Source: Echinometra lucunter (lineage: Eukaryota > Echinodermata > Echinoidea > Camarodonta > Echinometridae). Taken from it: a stretch of 64,000 bases of DNA. The position numbers were made by a program, and so were the translations under genes. Each line of letters starts with the position of its first letter. Positions within the stretch are counted from its first letter, which is position 1. The notes beneath the pieces were generated by a model that was not told the DNA's origin, did not search any database, and worked only from the letters and a program-made list of their open reading frames with translations. This document shows, in pieces, positions 37,263 through 47,434 of this stretch. The stretch spans positions 16,679,757 to 16,743,756 of the forward strand of contig CM057154.1 of NCBI GenBank assembly GCA_029962745.1. Reading direction: 5' to 3'.

Positions 37263-37399
37263 AAATTCAAAAGAAAAAACACGATGAGCTATCTCACTCG
37301 CTATAGAGACATATTTAGAACCTGTATGAATGAAACCTAGATCAATTAAATATTCATATGCTAAAAAATGAATTTAAAAATTGTCACGGACAGTCAATA

Positions 37400-38140
37400 C
37401 AAAGCAATAGTAAAATCAGGGGGATTTCCAATTGAATGATTTTTTTTAATGTTTATTGGTTCACTGAACATGTTAAATACCAAATATCCAATAAGTGGTA
37501 TTTTAATCATCCAATATATGCAAAAAGACCCCCCCCCCCCAATTTCAAACATTTTTTTTCAAGATAGCAAGTGACATGAAACCCTAATGAGTACTTGTAT
37601 GGCTCTACTAGAAGCCGGCCTGAAATATCAGTTTCTAAAGAATATCCATTACAGACCTTTCTTGAAGATGAATACTTATTTTCTTACTTATCCCTATCAT
37701 TTTAGTGGGTGTATCGGGTCTTCTGCAAACATGTAAAAATTTTGGATTCAACAGTAACATTGAAGCTCGATCAGTATCCATAACCAAAGAATGACAAGCT
37801 GTGCTCTACAGATTATAGAATTCTGATGCTTTTTTGTACTCTGCTTTATAAGAATGCATTGAATTTTGTAGGAGAGATAAAAGTTCTTGCTTTGTAGATC
37901 AGGATCATACAGAGCTAACAGTGCAAAAAAAAAAAATGTGAAAAACTTTGATATACGCTTTATAGGTTTAAATGCTTATTACTGATTTGCTTGCATCAGC
38001 TCTGAAAAAAAAAAATGTTTTATTGGGAGGGGGTGAGAAAGTCACGACTTACAATAGTCGTGTTGGGTATAGTCCCTCAACTAACAGGGCACACATATGA
38101 GGCCCATGAGCTTCACACGCTCTTGCCAAAGTGATAGAGA
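37400..38140. other. AT-rich stretch, nothing recognised
   Basis: Contains poly-C at 37530-37540, two poly-A blocks (37925-37936, 38006-38015) and no recognisable gene. Confidence 0.5.
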
Positions 38141-38335
38141 CTTCTGAATCTGAATCTGAATCTGAATGGTTTGGTCAGCAAAATGTCCCTTCCCGACTCA
38201 TCCACGCTAATACTGAAAAGTAAACTGTGTTACTGAAAAGTAAACTGTGTTATGAGAAACACCACTGCTTCCTGCCGGGAATGGAACCTGGGTCCTTGGC
38301 TTTGAACACCAATGCCTCAACCACTAGATTTTTTT
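38141..38335 (-). mobile_element. tRNA-derived SINE fragment, minus strand
   Basis: On the minus strand, read from 38332 leftward, ATCTAGTGGTTGAGGCATTGG resembles an A box and GGTTCCATTCCC (at about 38274-38285) resembles a B box, at tRNA-like spacing. The body follows to the left and contains a 20-bp direct duplication (ACTGAAAAGTAAACTGTGTT, twice at about 38212-38251). It ends in a (TCTGAA)n run at 38143-38166, a plausible SINE tail. The family is not named. Confidence 0.6.
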
Positions 38336-39153
38336 GTTCTTCTTGTTTTTGAGGACTGGGGATTGGGGGACCTTTCATAGAATTTCGTAGCAAAAAGGCT
38401 TACAAAAAGGTAGTAGCTCACATTTACAAATTGCACCCAATCTGCACAAAAGTTTTACTTAGCAGTGTTTAGATTGCTTTAAGCCACAGAAAAGCACTCG
38501 TAATGTTTTAGATCCCATTACATTCCCGTTTAGGATTGAGAAGGAAATATTCAACACAAATTTTCTTTTATTTTCTTTGTTTTGTAAAGGCGTCTTCCAG
38601 ATGCTTTAAGAGTAAAACCATTCATTTTTCACTTATTCTCTGGAATATGGTTGTAAATTTGATAACATGATAGTTTTATATAAATATCTGTGATTTAAAA
38701 TTGAAATTGGCTTATTTCTCTTCAAATTCTGACACAATGTTGTGCAAATGTGGGCTACTGCCTTTAATCAAATTGTAAAGGATATAGGGACATTTCCCTT
38801 CACTTGAAATCGAAAATGTGAGAAAGGATTTTTCGATAAAATTGTCACACTTTCAAGAGTAGATATGAATAGCTCATGAAATTTCATTTCCTACGACTGT
38901 TCGTTTACTTACTATATCTAAACTATAAAATGGCACTCTCTCCCCATGATGGTTGAGTTTAGCGGTCAGTTATAATCTCCATGATATATTTTTCCCCTCA
39001 AGATTATGAAAAGGCATCCTTTGGTGGCGATTCATCCCAGAGAATGATCCCAAGGGACTGGTTGCCAGTGGCAAGCTGATCAGCAAAATCATTACAAGAA
39101 TGATATATGTGTGTTTTTTTTCCTCGCGGTTTTCTCGTTTCTGTCGCAGAGAT
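38336..39153. other. AT-rich stretch, nothing recognised
   Basis: Unique AT-rich sequence without recognisable domains, RNA genes or terminal repeats. Confidence 0.45.
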
Positions 39154-39224
39154 ATCTCTCCCTCTCTCACTCTCTCTCTCTCTCTCTCTCTCTCTCCCCC
39201 CTCTCTTTCTCTCTTTCTCTCCCT
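39154..39224. repeat. (TC)n microsatellite
   Basis: About 70 bp of TC with C-run and TTTC interruptions. A second, shorter TC tract (about 22 bp) lies at 39348-39369. Confidence 0.93.
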
Positions 39225-39418
39225 CATTTTTTTGTCTTTTATTTCTATTTCTCTCTCTCATTTCTATCGTTCTCCATGCTTCGATGAAAACCGTTAACCC
39301 GACCTCATTCAGACGACTAGAGTGGATGCTAGACAATATATTTTCTATCTCTCTCTCTCTCTCTCTCTTAATCGTTAATCGAATGAATTTGTAATTTTGC
39401 AAATGTTTAAAGAATGAA

Positions 39419-39974
39419 ACCCTGAGGAAAAATAAATTTCAATGAAAAGAGAGGTTAGAGAGAAGCATTTTTTTTTAATCCATCAAAAAAGGTTACAAAA
39501 TGAGAAAGTTATGAGCGTTTGAAAGGGTTCAATTGACGTTCTATTGCAATGCTCAAATTGGCAATAATTATTGCTTCAAATGGCAGGTTTAGGAGGACAA
39601 CTCTCCATATATCTCGTAGATGAATTTCACATTTTCTTCATTATCTTTAAAGATGATTTTTGTATCTTTGTTTCCAATACAATTTTCCATGATATCTCTT
39701 GAGCTAAGAAGGAGACAAGCTGCACCTTCAGAGATAATGGAGAAAATATGAAATTTTGTGTACAAATCATGTTGGGAATTGTCCTTCTAAACCTGCCATT
39801 TTGAAGCACTATTACCAATTTGATGATCGACGCAGAAAATAAATTGATACATTTCAAACATTCATGTCTTCATCTTTTCGTGACCGTTTTGGATGGAACC
39901 TTTTTTTTTAATTTTCTTTTAAATTAATTCCTCTCTAACCTCTCTTTTCATTAAAACTGATTTTTTCCCAGGGT
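39419..39974. mobile_element. ~556-bp fold-back element
   Basis: The whole segment is an imperfect palindrome. The left end (ACCCTGAGGAAAAATAAA, then AATGAAAAGAGAGGTTAGAG) is the reverse complement of the right end (CTCTAACCTCTCTTTTCATT, then TTTTTTCCCAGGGT). Inner arms also pair: AATGGCAGGTTTAGGAGGAC near 39580 against its complement near 39785. The arms are about 230-260 bp with many mismatches. No coding capacity and no clear target duplication were found. It looks like an old palindromic MITE. Confidence 0.75.
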
Positions 39975-40029
39975 ATCATTTTCCTTTAAAAGAAATGTAA
40001 TTTCATCTGAGCGATATTCAGAACTGAAA

Positions 40030-40145
40030 GTAATCATTACTTTATGATGATTCTTGAAAAATGAATGATTATCACTGTCATCATTATCACTATCACCATC
40101 AACATCATCTTCGTCGACGTCATGTTCGTCATTCGTTATCATTAT
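40030..40145. repeat. Degenerate (ATC)n-rich tract
   Basis: Scattered TCATCA/TCACCATCA units with substitutions. It produces an acidic Asp-rich pseudo-frame on the minus strand. Confidence 0.6.
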
Positions 40146-40276
40146 TTCTAATTTTAATCACATAATTGGTTAGTTTTCATGTATACCATGGATTTAATCA
40201 AAAAATCGCCTGCTTTATTTCACTATATCACATTTTATTTGATCCTTTCTTCGTAAGCAATTGGAATGAGCGTTCA

Positions 40277-40382
40277 GGGGGGTGTTTCACAAAGATTTAA
40301 GTCTGACTAAAAATCGCACTTGAATTCCCATTTGCGTGTGGAATATAACGCATCACCTCATTGGTCAGATCATGCACAGGGC
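40277..40382 (+). mobile_element. Truncated copy of the GGGGGTGTTTCACAAAG MITE
   Basis: The first ~105 bp match the left part of the 35082-35295 element, from GGGGTGTTTCACAAAGATTT through TTGGTCAGATCATGC. Similarity then stops, and no right TIR is found downstream. Confidence 0.8.
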
Positions 40383-40722
40383 TGTGCTTCAACGAGATAA
40401 TTATGCTGTGCATAAAATTTTATGCATGTTAATGATAAAGTTAGATTCATATAAATAATGAAATTACTATTAGGCATGCATTTTATCCCACTCGACCCAT
40501 GCACGTTAAGTAAGTCGGTAACTGGTGAAAATTCATTTGAAATAAACTGGGTTAGAAGATTTGCAATCCCTGCAGGACTGCTTGTACCGTGACACATAAT
40601 GTGATGCCTTTCCGTCGTTCTGAAAATGAGCAGCTAGGGTTCATTAACTTAACGTTTACGATCTTCTTTCAGTATTTCCTGTGGTTTTTCAAACATAAAG
40701 AAACAGTTTTACTACTTGTCCT

Positions 40723-40958
40723 GTCTTAGAAAAATGTGCCAGTTTGGATCTATTTTCCCCGTATTAAAAACCTGCAGAAAAGGGTTATCTATATTTTCAA
40801 GAAACCCCAAAAGGTTTCTTATAAAGACCCCCTTTAGCATGTTTAGAACCCTTTAGAGAAGTTTTTATAGGCTATCAATGGTTATTTGATAAACCTTCAA
40901 AGGTTCTAAATGTGGGATAAGAAATGTTGCTAATCAACATCATTTTTTTCTAGGAGTG
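40723..40958 (+). mobile_element. ~235-bp MITE, copy 1 of a pair
   Basis: Shares a series of motifs in the same order with 43341-43604: CAAGAAACCCCAAAAGGTTTC, a TTTATAGGC block, CTTCAAAGGTTC, then ATGTGGGA. The ends are weakly inverted (GTCTTAGAAAAA against the complement of TTTTTTTCTAGGAG). Non-coding and clearly diverged from the partner. Confidence 0.7.
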
Positions 40959-41537
40959 TACCAAAGTAGGGGCTGATCAAAGATTTCGATATAAAAAAAA
41001 GAAAAAGAGAGAGAGAGAGAGAGGAAGCGGTTATCATTTATGAAAATGGAGGCGGCACCTGTACTGTTTGGATTTAAAAGTGGAAGGGGACACTAGCCGA
41101 AAGTGCCTTCCCATATACACTACCGATGAGAAGTGTTAAAAAATCTTGTAAGACAAACATCTTTTGAAAGTGAATAAAACTTCATAATCTATATTCAATC
41201 GTCATCTATTCTTCAACGAAAAATAGTAATTACTCTGTGTGTTATATTACTTTCCAGGTATCTGACAGTTATTTTCTTCTTTTGTTTTTTCTGGTCTGGT
41301 TGATACATCAAAGACTTATCCAACTTTACATCCGCGCAATTCAAAACCCAACGCTCAGAACGAAGGCTGACACAATACTTTGAAATAAAGGGAAAATCCC
41401 TTGAGGCTTGAACCACTGCTGGTGAATAGTGTTATTATGAATTCTCTCTTTTAAGAAAAAAAATAGTTTATCATGACAGGACGCTTCCTTAAAGCTTCTC
41501 TTTTCAGCTTCAAATAGGAGTAGGCTTTAAATAGGTG

Positions 41538-42455
41538 ATTATTTTGCTTAATTCACAGTATTTTCTACTCCTTATAACTTCTCTCAAAACATGAAATGGC
41601 AAAATTTTTGGTCTTGCGGCCAAGGAAAAAAGTGTGCAGGGCAAAAATCCAAGATGGCCGCCGTTTTCCCCGAAAATCACATTTTTTTTGCTATAACTTC
41701 ATTTTTAGGTGTTTTTACCTGATTTTGGTGTCATTTTTCTATGTTTGTGGGGACAGGCTTTATGCTACAAAAAAGTAGTGTCAAACCTTCGCCTGGAGAG
41801 TTAAGCCTATTTTCACGGGGGGGGGGGGGGGGGGGGGAGGGGGCTCTGAGGGTCCGGCCCTTAGACTATTTTGGCCGCGAACTTTGAACAACTGCATTTC
41901 ATGCCACGCCACTCTCTCTTTTTTCTTTTTTTTTTCATGTCTTGCGCATCTTTTGACACCAAGTTTATTGAAATCGGTTATACCATTACCGAGTCACGTG
42001 AACTTTTGTGACCTTGTGTCAGTCCCAAAACTGAGGATTTCAGAGTTTTATGTACAAAATGAATGGGAAACTGCATTTCCTCATATCTCTCCGTTATCAC
42101 CAGAAAATGTTCTTTTAAGCTCTTCTTAATCACCTCTTCTAACTAAATAATGATCAAGGCAATACCCCCCCCCCCCCCCCCAGGTGAAAATGGGCTTAAC
42201 TGTCCAGGTGAAGTTTTGACACTACTTTTTTGTAGCATAAACAGATTGCCTGTCCCCACAAACATAGAAAAATGACACCAAAATCAGGTAAAAACACCTA
42301 AAAATGAAGTTATAGCAAAAAAATGTGATTTTCAGGGAAAACGCTGGCCATCTTGGATTTTGTCCCTGCACACTTTTTTCTTGTACGCAAGATGAAAAAT
42401 TTTGTCATTTCATGTGGAGTAGAAAAAATACTGTGACCTAAGCAAAATAACACAA
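41538..42455. mobile_element. ~0.9-kb fold-back element with ~300-bp arms and poly-G/poly-C inner ends
   Basis: The left arm (41538-41845) reads ATTATTTTGCTTAATTCACAG, then TGTGCAGGGCAAAAATCCAAG, then a block ending AAAAAAGTAGTGTCAAA, and ends in a poly-G run at 41817-41845. The right arm (about 42166-42455) is its reverse complement in the same order, starting with poly-C at 42166-42182. The ~320-bp centre is unpaired. The G-run and C-run are complementary, so the arms would pair right through them. Weak similarity extends about 40 bp further out on each side. There is no coding capacity. Confidence 0.82.
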
Positions 42456-42479
42456 AAAAGGTGTATTTTTGACCTTTGT

Positions 42480-43340
42480 ATAGCCCATTTCTACTTCAAA
42501 AGACGCTCATTTTGGTCGCACGTATATGCGCTGTTCCAAGAAAACATACAGGGAGAAAGAGTATGCACCTACAGGCATTTATTCCACTTTTGCACTGCAC
42601 TGTTAGCACTCTAATATTCCTATTTACACAATGTCCCGAACATGTCCATAAATGGTTAGCGGGCCGGAGCGATGCAGGATATTCATTGGTCGTTGGTATA
42701 CCAAGTACAAGCAGGCATATTCTCACCGTTCTACATGTTAGTTGCACGGTTCAGTGGGCATGGTACGCAGAGGGGTGACATCATGCTAAGAAATGATAAT
42801 GGAACTCTCTCCAACAAAAGATCGAATTCCGCTAAAGTTGGTCTACTGACGTCAATGGGTGACTCAGGACAAATAGTAGTTTCTGTTTTGTCGTTTTATC
42901 CCCTTCTTCAAAATTTACTGTCGATACGCATTGTTAATCATTATTTATCTGTTGTAAACTTTGCCCCCGTCAATGGGCGTCTGTTCTATTTTAAATCATA
43001 TTATCTTCTCGTTAAACAAACCGGAGAAAAAGAAAGGTGATCTAAATTTAGAATATTACCTTTTTAGTGTAGGCCTAAATCTATTTTTATTTTGATAAAG
43101 TAACTTTCCAAAACAAACCCTGGTTTAAACTGTTGTTATTTTATTTTGTTTTGATGTTTAGTAGTTGATCAAAATGATAGAGTAAAAACTGCAAACTAAT
43201 ATACTCTGTCTCTCACTGTTGTTATTGTTGTCCTCAAGGTCATTTTTACTTGTTGGGCAAATTGGATGTACAGTGCGTCCCAACAACCCCCCCCCCCCCC
43301 AAAAAAAAGGTGGTTATCGCGACCAACATCTATGACTCTA
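42480..43340. other. Unique stretch, no gene recognised
   Basis: Frames at 42476-42778 and 42672-43040 are open but show no family signature. Poly-C at 43287-43300 is followed by poly-A. Confidence 0.45.
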
Positions 43341-43604
43341 CACTCTTCGAAAAGTGGGCCGGTAGATCCTTTTTTTTTTTGTCCCGTATTTTTTGTCTCC
43401 AGAAAAAGGGGTTCTATAATGGGTTCTTCGTATTCAATTTTCAAGAACCCCAAAAGGTTCCTTGCACAACCAATAATTGTTCTGAATTGCCATTTAGAAC
43501 TTCTTAGAAAACCTTTATAGGCCAGCAGTGGTTCTTTGAAGAATCTTCAAAGGTTCCAGATGTGGGACAACAGGTTCTAATCAGCACCATTGTTTTCTAA
43601 GATA
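43341..43604 (+). mobile_element. ~264-bp MITE, copy 2 of a pair
   Basis: Partner of 40723-40958 in the same orientation. The left end CACTCTTCGAAAA is loosely inverted at the right end (TTTTCTAAGAT). Internal motifs CAAGAACCCCAAAAGGTTCC and ATCTTCAAAGGTTCC match copy 1. The two copies bracket the 41.5-42.5-kb fold-back. Confidence 0.7.
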
Positions 43605-44119
43605 TGACAACGATTAACTATTACCCCCAAATTTTAAGTACTGTGTGCTTTCAAATTATACGTTGGTTGCATTAATCCACATACACTTCACAGAGCTCCA
43701 TTGTTTTTGTTGTGTTTTTTTTTAAATAGATGGCATGTGAAAATCAATTTGCGCTAAAATTGTGTAAATTTTGAAAAATTTAGGATCACACTCCAAAATG
43801 ACTAGGAGGTATCATGAAGTTTAGAACCAAATGAGGAGATTTTTACATCCTTTTTTGTAACAATGGTAAGGATAATGCCTTTATTATAAAATAAAGTCGA
43901 TTTTTTTTTTTCAAAGACATCGTCAATTTTTGTCATTGATGAAGGAAAGGGGTAGGGCATATTTTGTAATGAAATGGTACCTTCAGTTATTATGGAAAGC
44001 AATTCTTGCAGTGCACAGAACTGCTACTTCGTGAAAGAAAAAAGCAAACAGTATGGTGATATTTTGCGTCGTCAAAATTTCTGGTCAATAGCGCCTTCCT
44101 CTGTCATCGAATGAAAGAG

Positions 44120-44425
44120 TACTCTCTTTGAAGAAAAAAAGAGTGAGCAAATTCACTCTGTTAGGGGTGAATTCAAGAAAAGAGTGCATTTAGAGTGAAT
44201 TAAGAGAGAATTAAGAGTAAAAAATTGTGATATTCACTATTTTAGGGGTGAGCTCAGTGATCACTCAGAAATTTGGAGTGATCACTGAGGGGGTGGGGTT
44301 CACCCCTTGAAGAGTGAATAAAGAGTGAATATCACAATTTTTACTCTTAATTCACTGTTAATTCACTCTAAATTCACCTTTTACAGAGTGAATGCGTTCA
44401 CTCTTTTTATTTTTTAAAGAGAGTA
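44120..44425. mobile_element. 302-bp palindromic MITE with TA target duplication
   Basis: The element is 44122-44423 with TA on each side (44120-44121, 44424-44425), as expected for Tc1/mariner-type insertion. The left end CTCTCTTTGAAGAAAAAAAG inverts to the right end CTTTTTATTTTTTAAAGAGAG. Pairing continues through GAGTGA/TCACTC motifs for more than 100 bp, including ATTGTGATATTCACT against AGTGAATATCACAAT. The centre contains AGTGATCACT palindromes. Non-coding. Confidence 0.85.
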
Positions 44426-46142
44426 TGGTATAAGGGCTCAGAAAGAAACACCGCAAAATCAGGATTAAGGTGATATCCCATCTCAGGCACATATTTCATT
44501 GCAGGAAGGGCACATTTTAATCTTTTGAACAATATTCATATTGATTTTGGAAGTTCTAGGTGCTTACGTCCCTGCCATCACTGGAAAATGGCAATGACTC
44601 GTGTTTCATGAAAATTTGACTGAATGGATGTCATCCCGCAATGAAGTTCTCGCCTATCATATCAGTTCTTTTAAAGCACACATTTTCTTTACTTCTTGGA
44701 ACAAAAGGATTTGGCATGCTATTTTCAAAACAGTTTTGCTAGCTCACCCCTGTACTGAGGTGAAACGTGTATATGGATTAATGTCATCAAGGTTTCATGT
44801 GAAAGCATGATACTTCGAATTTACGGGAAATTAATATTGTCAAAGAGTGTGATCACAATAACAATTGTTCCATGCAGGGTTTCGTGTTTTTGTTTTTGTT
44901 TTTGTTTTTTTGTTGTTGTTTTTTTTCTGGGACGCTCTATAGAAAAAGTTTTAAAATACGTTATGAGTTAGGTTTATATAAGAAAACTTTGAAGGATTTA
45001 TCAAAGCTACAAATTATCACACACTGGCCATTCATAATGACCATCATGACCATAATGAGCTTGAGTTTTGATAGATGTAATAAATCACATGATAATCCTT
45101 GTCTAGATGCTTTAAGTTAAATGAGTTCAAGAAAACAAAACAAAAGCAATATTAACGAACCCTAACAATTTTCTATATTATTTGTCTAGTGAATAGAAGG
45201 AAATGAAAAAAAAAAAAACACGGAAAGGCCGCATTTCGAATGGTGTTTTCTGGTGAACTGAGTTGTAACAAATCAATGCCCTATATTTTGATGTACACTA
45301 GAGTTAGACATACTTATAATACAGATTTCCTTGATAAAAACAAGTTTTGTGAGAAATTTGAATCTTGTCTATTTCTCATTAGTCATCAAGAGGTCCCTAA
45401 ATTCTAAAGCCTGAAATCCTCCCCTACTTCAAACCAGCTAAAAAAAGTAAAAAATAAAAAATAAAACAAAAAACAGACAAGCAAGAACCTTGACGCTGCC
45501 TATGATTAAAAGGGTCACTTGGTTGGCATTAATTCATACGTCAATAAAGTATCACTTGGTCATGTTGGTTGGCATCAGTTCAAACGTCATTAATTCATAC
45601 TCTCTAGCAAAATAATTTATATGGCCTAAATATAGTTTTTGCTTGTGCCATACAGGCCTCCAAACATTCATAGAATTCATAGGTTGGCTTTATTTGAAAT
45701 ATGAAGGGTCAAAAATGAAAGCTACAGAAATGCCATTTACCATGTTTTATCCAAAAGTAAATTTGCGGTCTGCGTTCTGATACACCTTGTACGGATACTG
45801 AGACAAAGTTTACCATGTTTACTAAGACTGAAAGCCCCAACTTTTGTGAATAATTATCTATCTAATGAAATGAATAAAGTAAAATAGACTGCTCTTATTT
45901 ATTTATTTATAAGGGAGTCTATGTGTTACAAGCTTAGCTTTTTGAATAAATCCCTCATATTTCACAAATGTGATTGTCTGATTTTATTAACATTTCTGTA
46001 AGTCATTTATTCATTGTTATTGCTTATAAAATATTATGTAATGATTATGAAAATATGAAATAAACTAAATTGAAGTGAACTGAGTGAACTGAACTCAGAA
46101 GTCACAGGAAGCACCAATCCTTGTAAGTGTGCTTGAACTGCA
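44426..46142. other. AT-rich stretch, no gene recognised
   Basis: Holds a (TTTTTG)n-like run at 44888-44915, a poly-A block at 45208-45220 and a partial ~50-bp direct repeat at about 45514-45600 (TTGGTTGGCAT..TTCA.ACGTCA). The end at about 46060-46095 (ATGAAATAAACTAAATTGAAG, then GAACTGA repeats) resembles the 3' tail of a LINE, but no coding match was found upstream. Confidence 0.45.
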
Positions 46143-46150
46143 AGACTACT

Positions 46151-46487
46151 AATACTGCTTTCACATCAAGGTACGGTCGCTGCGACCGTACCCAGCGACC
46201 GATCGGACGTGCTTTCACACCTCCGTCAAAATTTGGTCAGGCCCAGAGCGATCGGTCGCTGTATAGCTGACCTAGCCGAAAGCGGAAGTAGAGATAGTGC
46301 GTAGGCATGTATGGGGGTCATTGCATTTCGATCGGTCGCTGAGTACGATGTGCTTTCACATCTAGCTTGCATCGGTCGCGATCGGTCGCTGAGGTACTTC
46401 AGCGACCGTACTCAGCGACCGATGAAATGCTTTCACATTATGATTTCATCGGTCGCTGCGACCGTACCTTGGTGTGAAAGCAGTATT
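46151..46487. mobile_element. ~337-bp MITE rich in GGTCGC palindromes
   Basis: The left TIR AATACTGCTTTCACATCAAG, then GTACGGTCGC, is inverted at the right end with one mismatch: GCGACCGTAC, CTTGGTGTGAAAGCAGTATT. Just inside the left end, 46170-46192 is a near-perfect palindrome (GGTACGGTCGC, T, GCGACCGTACC). The terminal motif TGCTTTCACA recurs in direct orientation at 46156, 46210, 46351 and 46428 and inverted at 46473. Each copy lies near GCGACCGA/TCGGTCGC motifs. Flanks are AGACTACT (left) and AGACAACA (right), 6 of 8 identical, suggesting a decayed 8-bp duplication. A TA duplication (46150-46151, 46487-46488) is an alternative reading. No coding capacity. Confidence 0.83.
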
Positions 46488-46934
46488 AGACAACACCGAT
46501 TACAGTTAACTGCAGCCCATGGGTCATGTGCCATAGCTTCCACAGGCAGAGACTAGCAGAGTTAGGTTCGGCTCAAGCCTGTATGTATTAGTGGTTAATA
46601 GTAAAAAAAAAAAAAAAAAAAATTAGAGTCCGTGGCTGCTGACTACGTGACGTACTCTCTAGTTTGTCTACGTAAGGACAACGAAGTCGCGTCTTTTCAA
46701 AAGTTCAAAGTGTACCAATCATCTAAACAATGCTTATAGCTAGTAAAATATTCCCTCCCACCCCCAACAACAACAACAACAAAAGATTACCCAGCTTTCT
46801 AGGGGGTAACGAATAAAACGTTTGAATGAAATAAAGGATAACATAACACCACAACGCGTGGAACCAAAGACGTCATGCCCACGCGTATGGCAAATGTCTA
46901 TCACTATTCTAGTTTATTCATTAGTCGCTTTTAT

Positions 46935-47434
46935 GTTAAAGAAATTGGTTAACATTGTTATGATTTTTAAAAATCTTGTTTTGTTACTTGAAAATGCGAT
47001 AAACATAAGGGTTATAGTGTAAAAATACCAGTCTGAAAGTTTCAAAGTATAATATCCACATGAAGTATTCTTAAATATAAAAAATGTGAACCAATGTTTG
47101 AAAAATATACGAGGGTCGGTTGCACAGAATAGACATAAGGAGTGCGCATGCGCATATGACTCACCTTACCGTACTGTGTGCATTGGCGTATCACGCGGCG
47201 GGAGGCACATAACGGCATTTTCAAATTCAAGCAAAGTGGTCCTCTTATAGTGATTGTCTCGTGAGACGAAGGATAATAAAATCGTCGTTTGCGTCTAACT
47301 TACACTTTTCCATTCCAAATTATGGTTGGTTTCAGGGTTTTTTAGTACAAATACAAGTACTCATACACATCTTTCATCTTAGTTTGAGAATTTTTTAAAT
47401 CAGCTACTCACAAAGTTAGCCAGTGCCTTTAAAA
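46935..47434 (+). mobile_element. ~500-bp non-autonomous TIR element, copy 2
   Basis: Direct partner of 31047-31540 over the full length, with the same inverted ends (GTTAAAGAAATTGGTTAAC against the complement of GTTAGCCAGTGCCTTTAAA). Similarity ends on both sides at the same element boundaries, which defines the element independently of the TIR. Confidence 0.78.
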
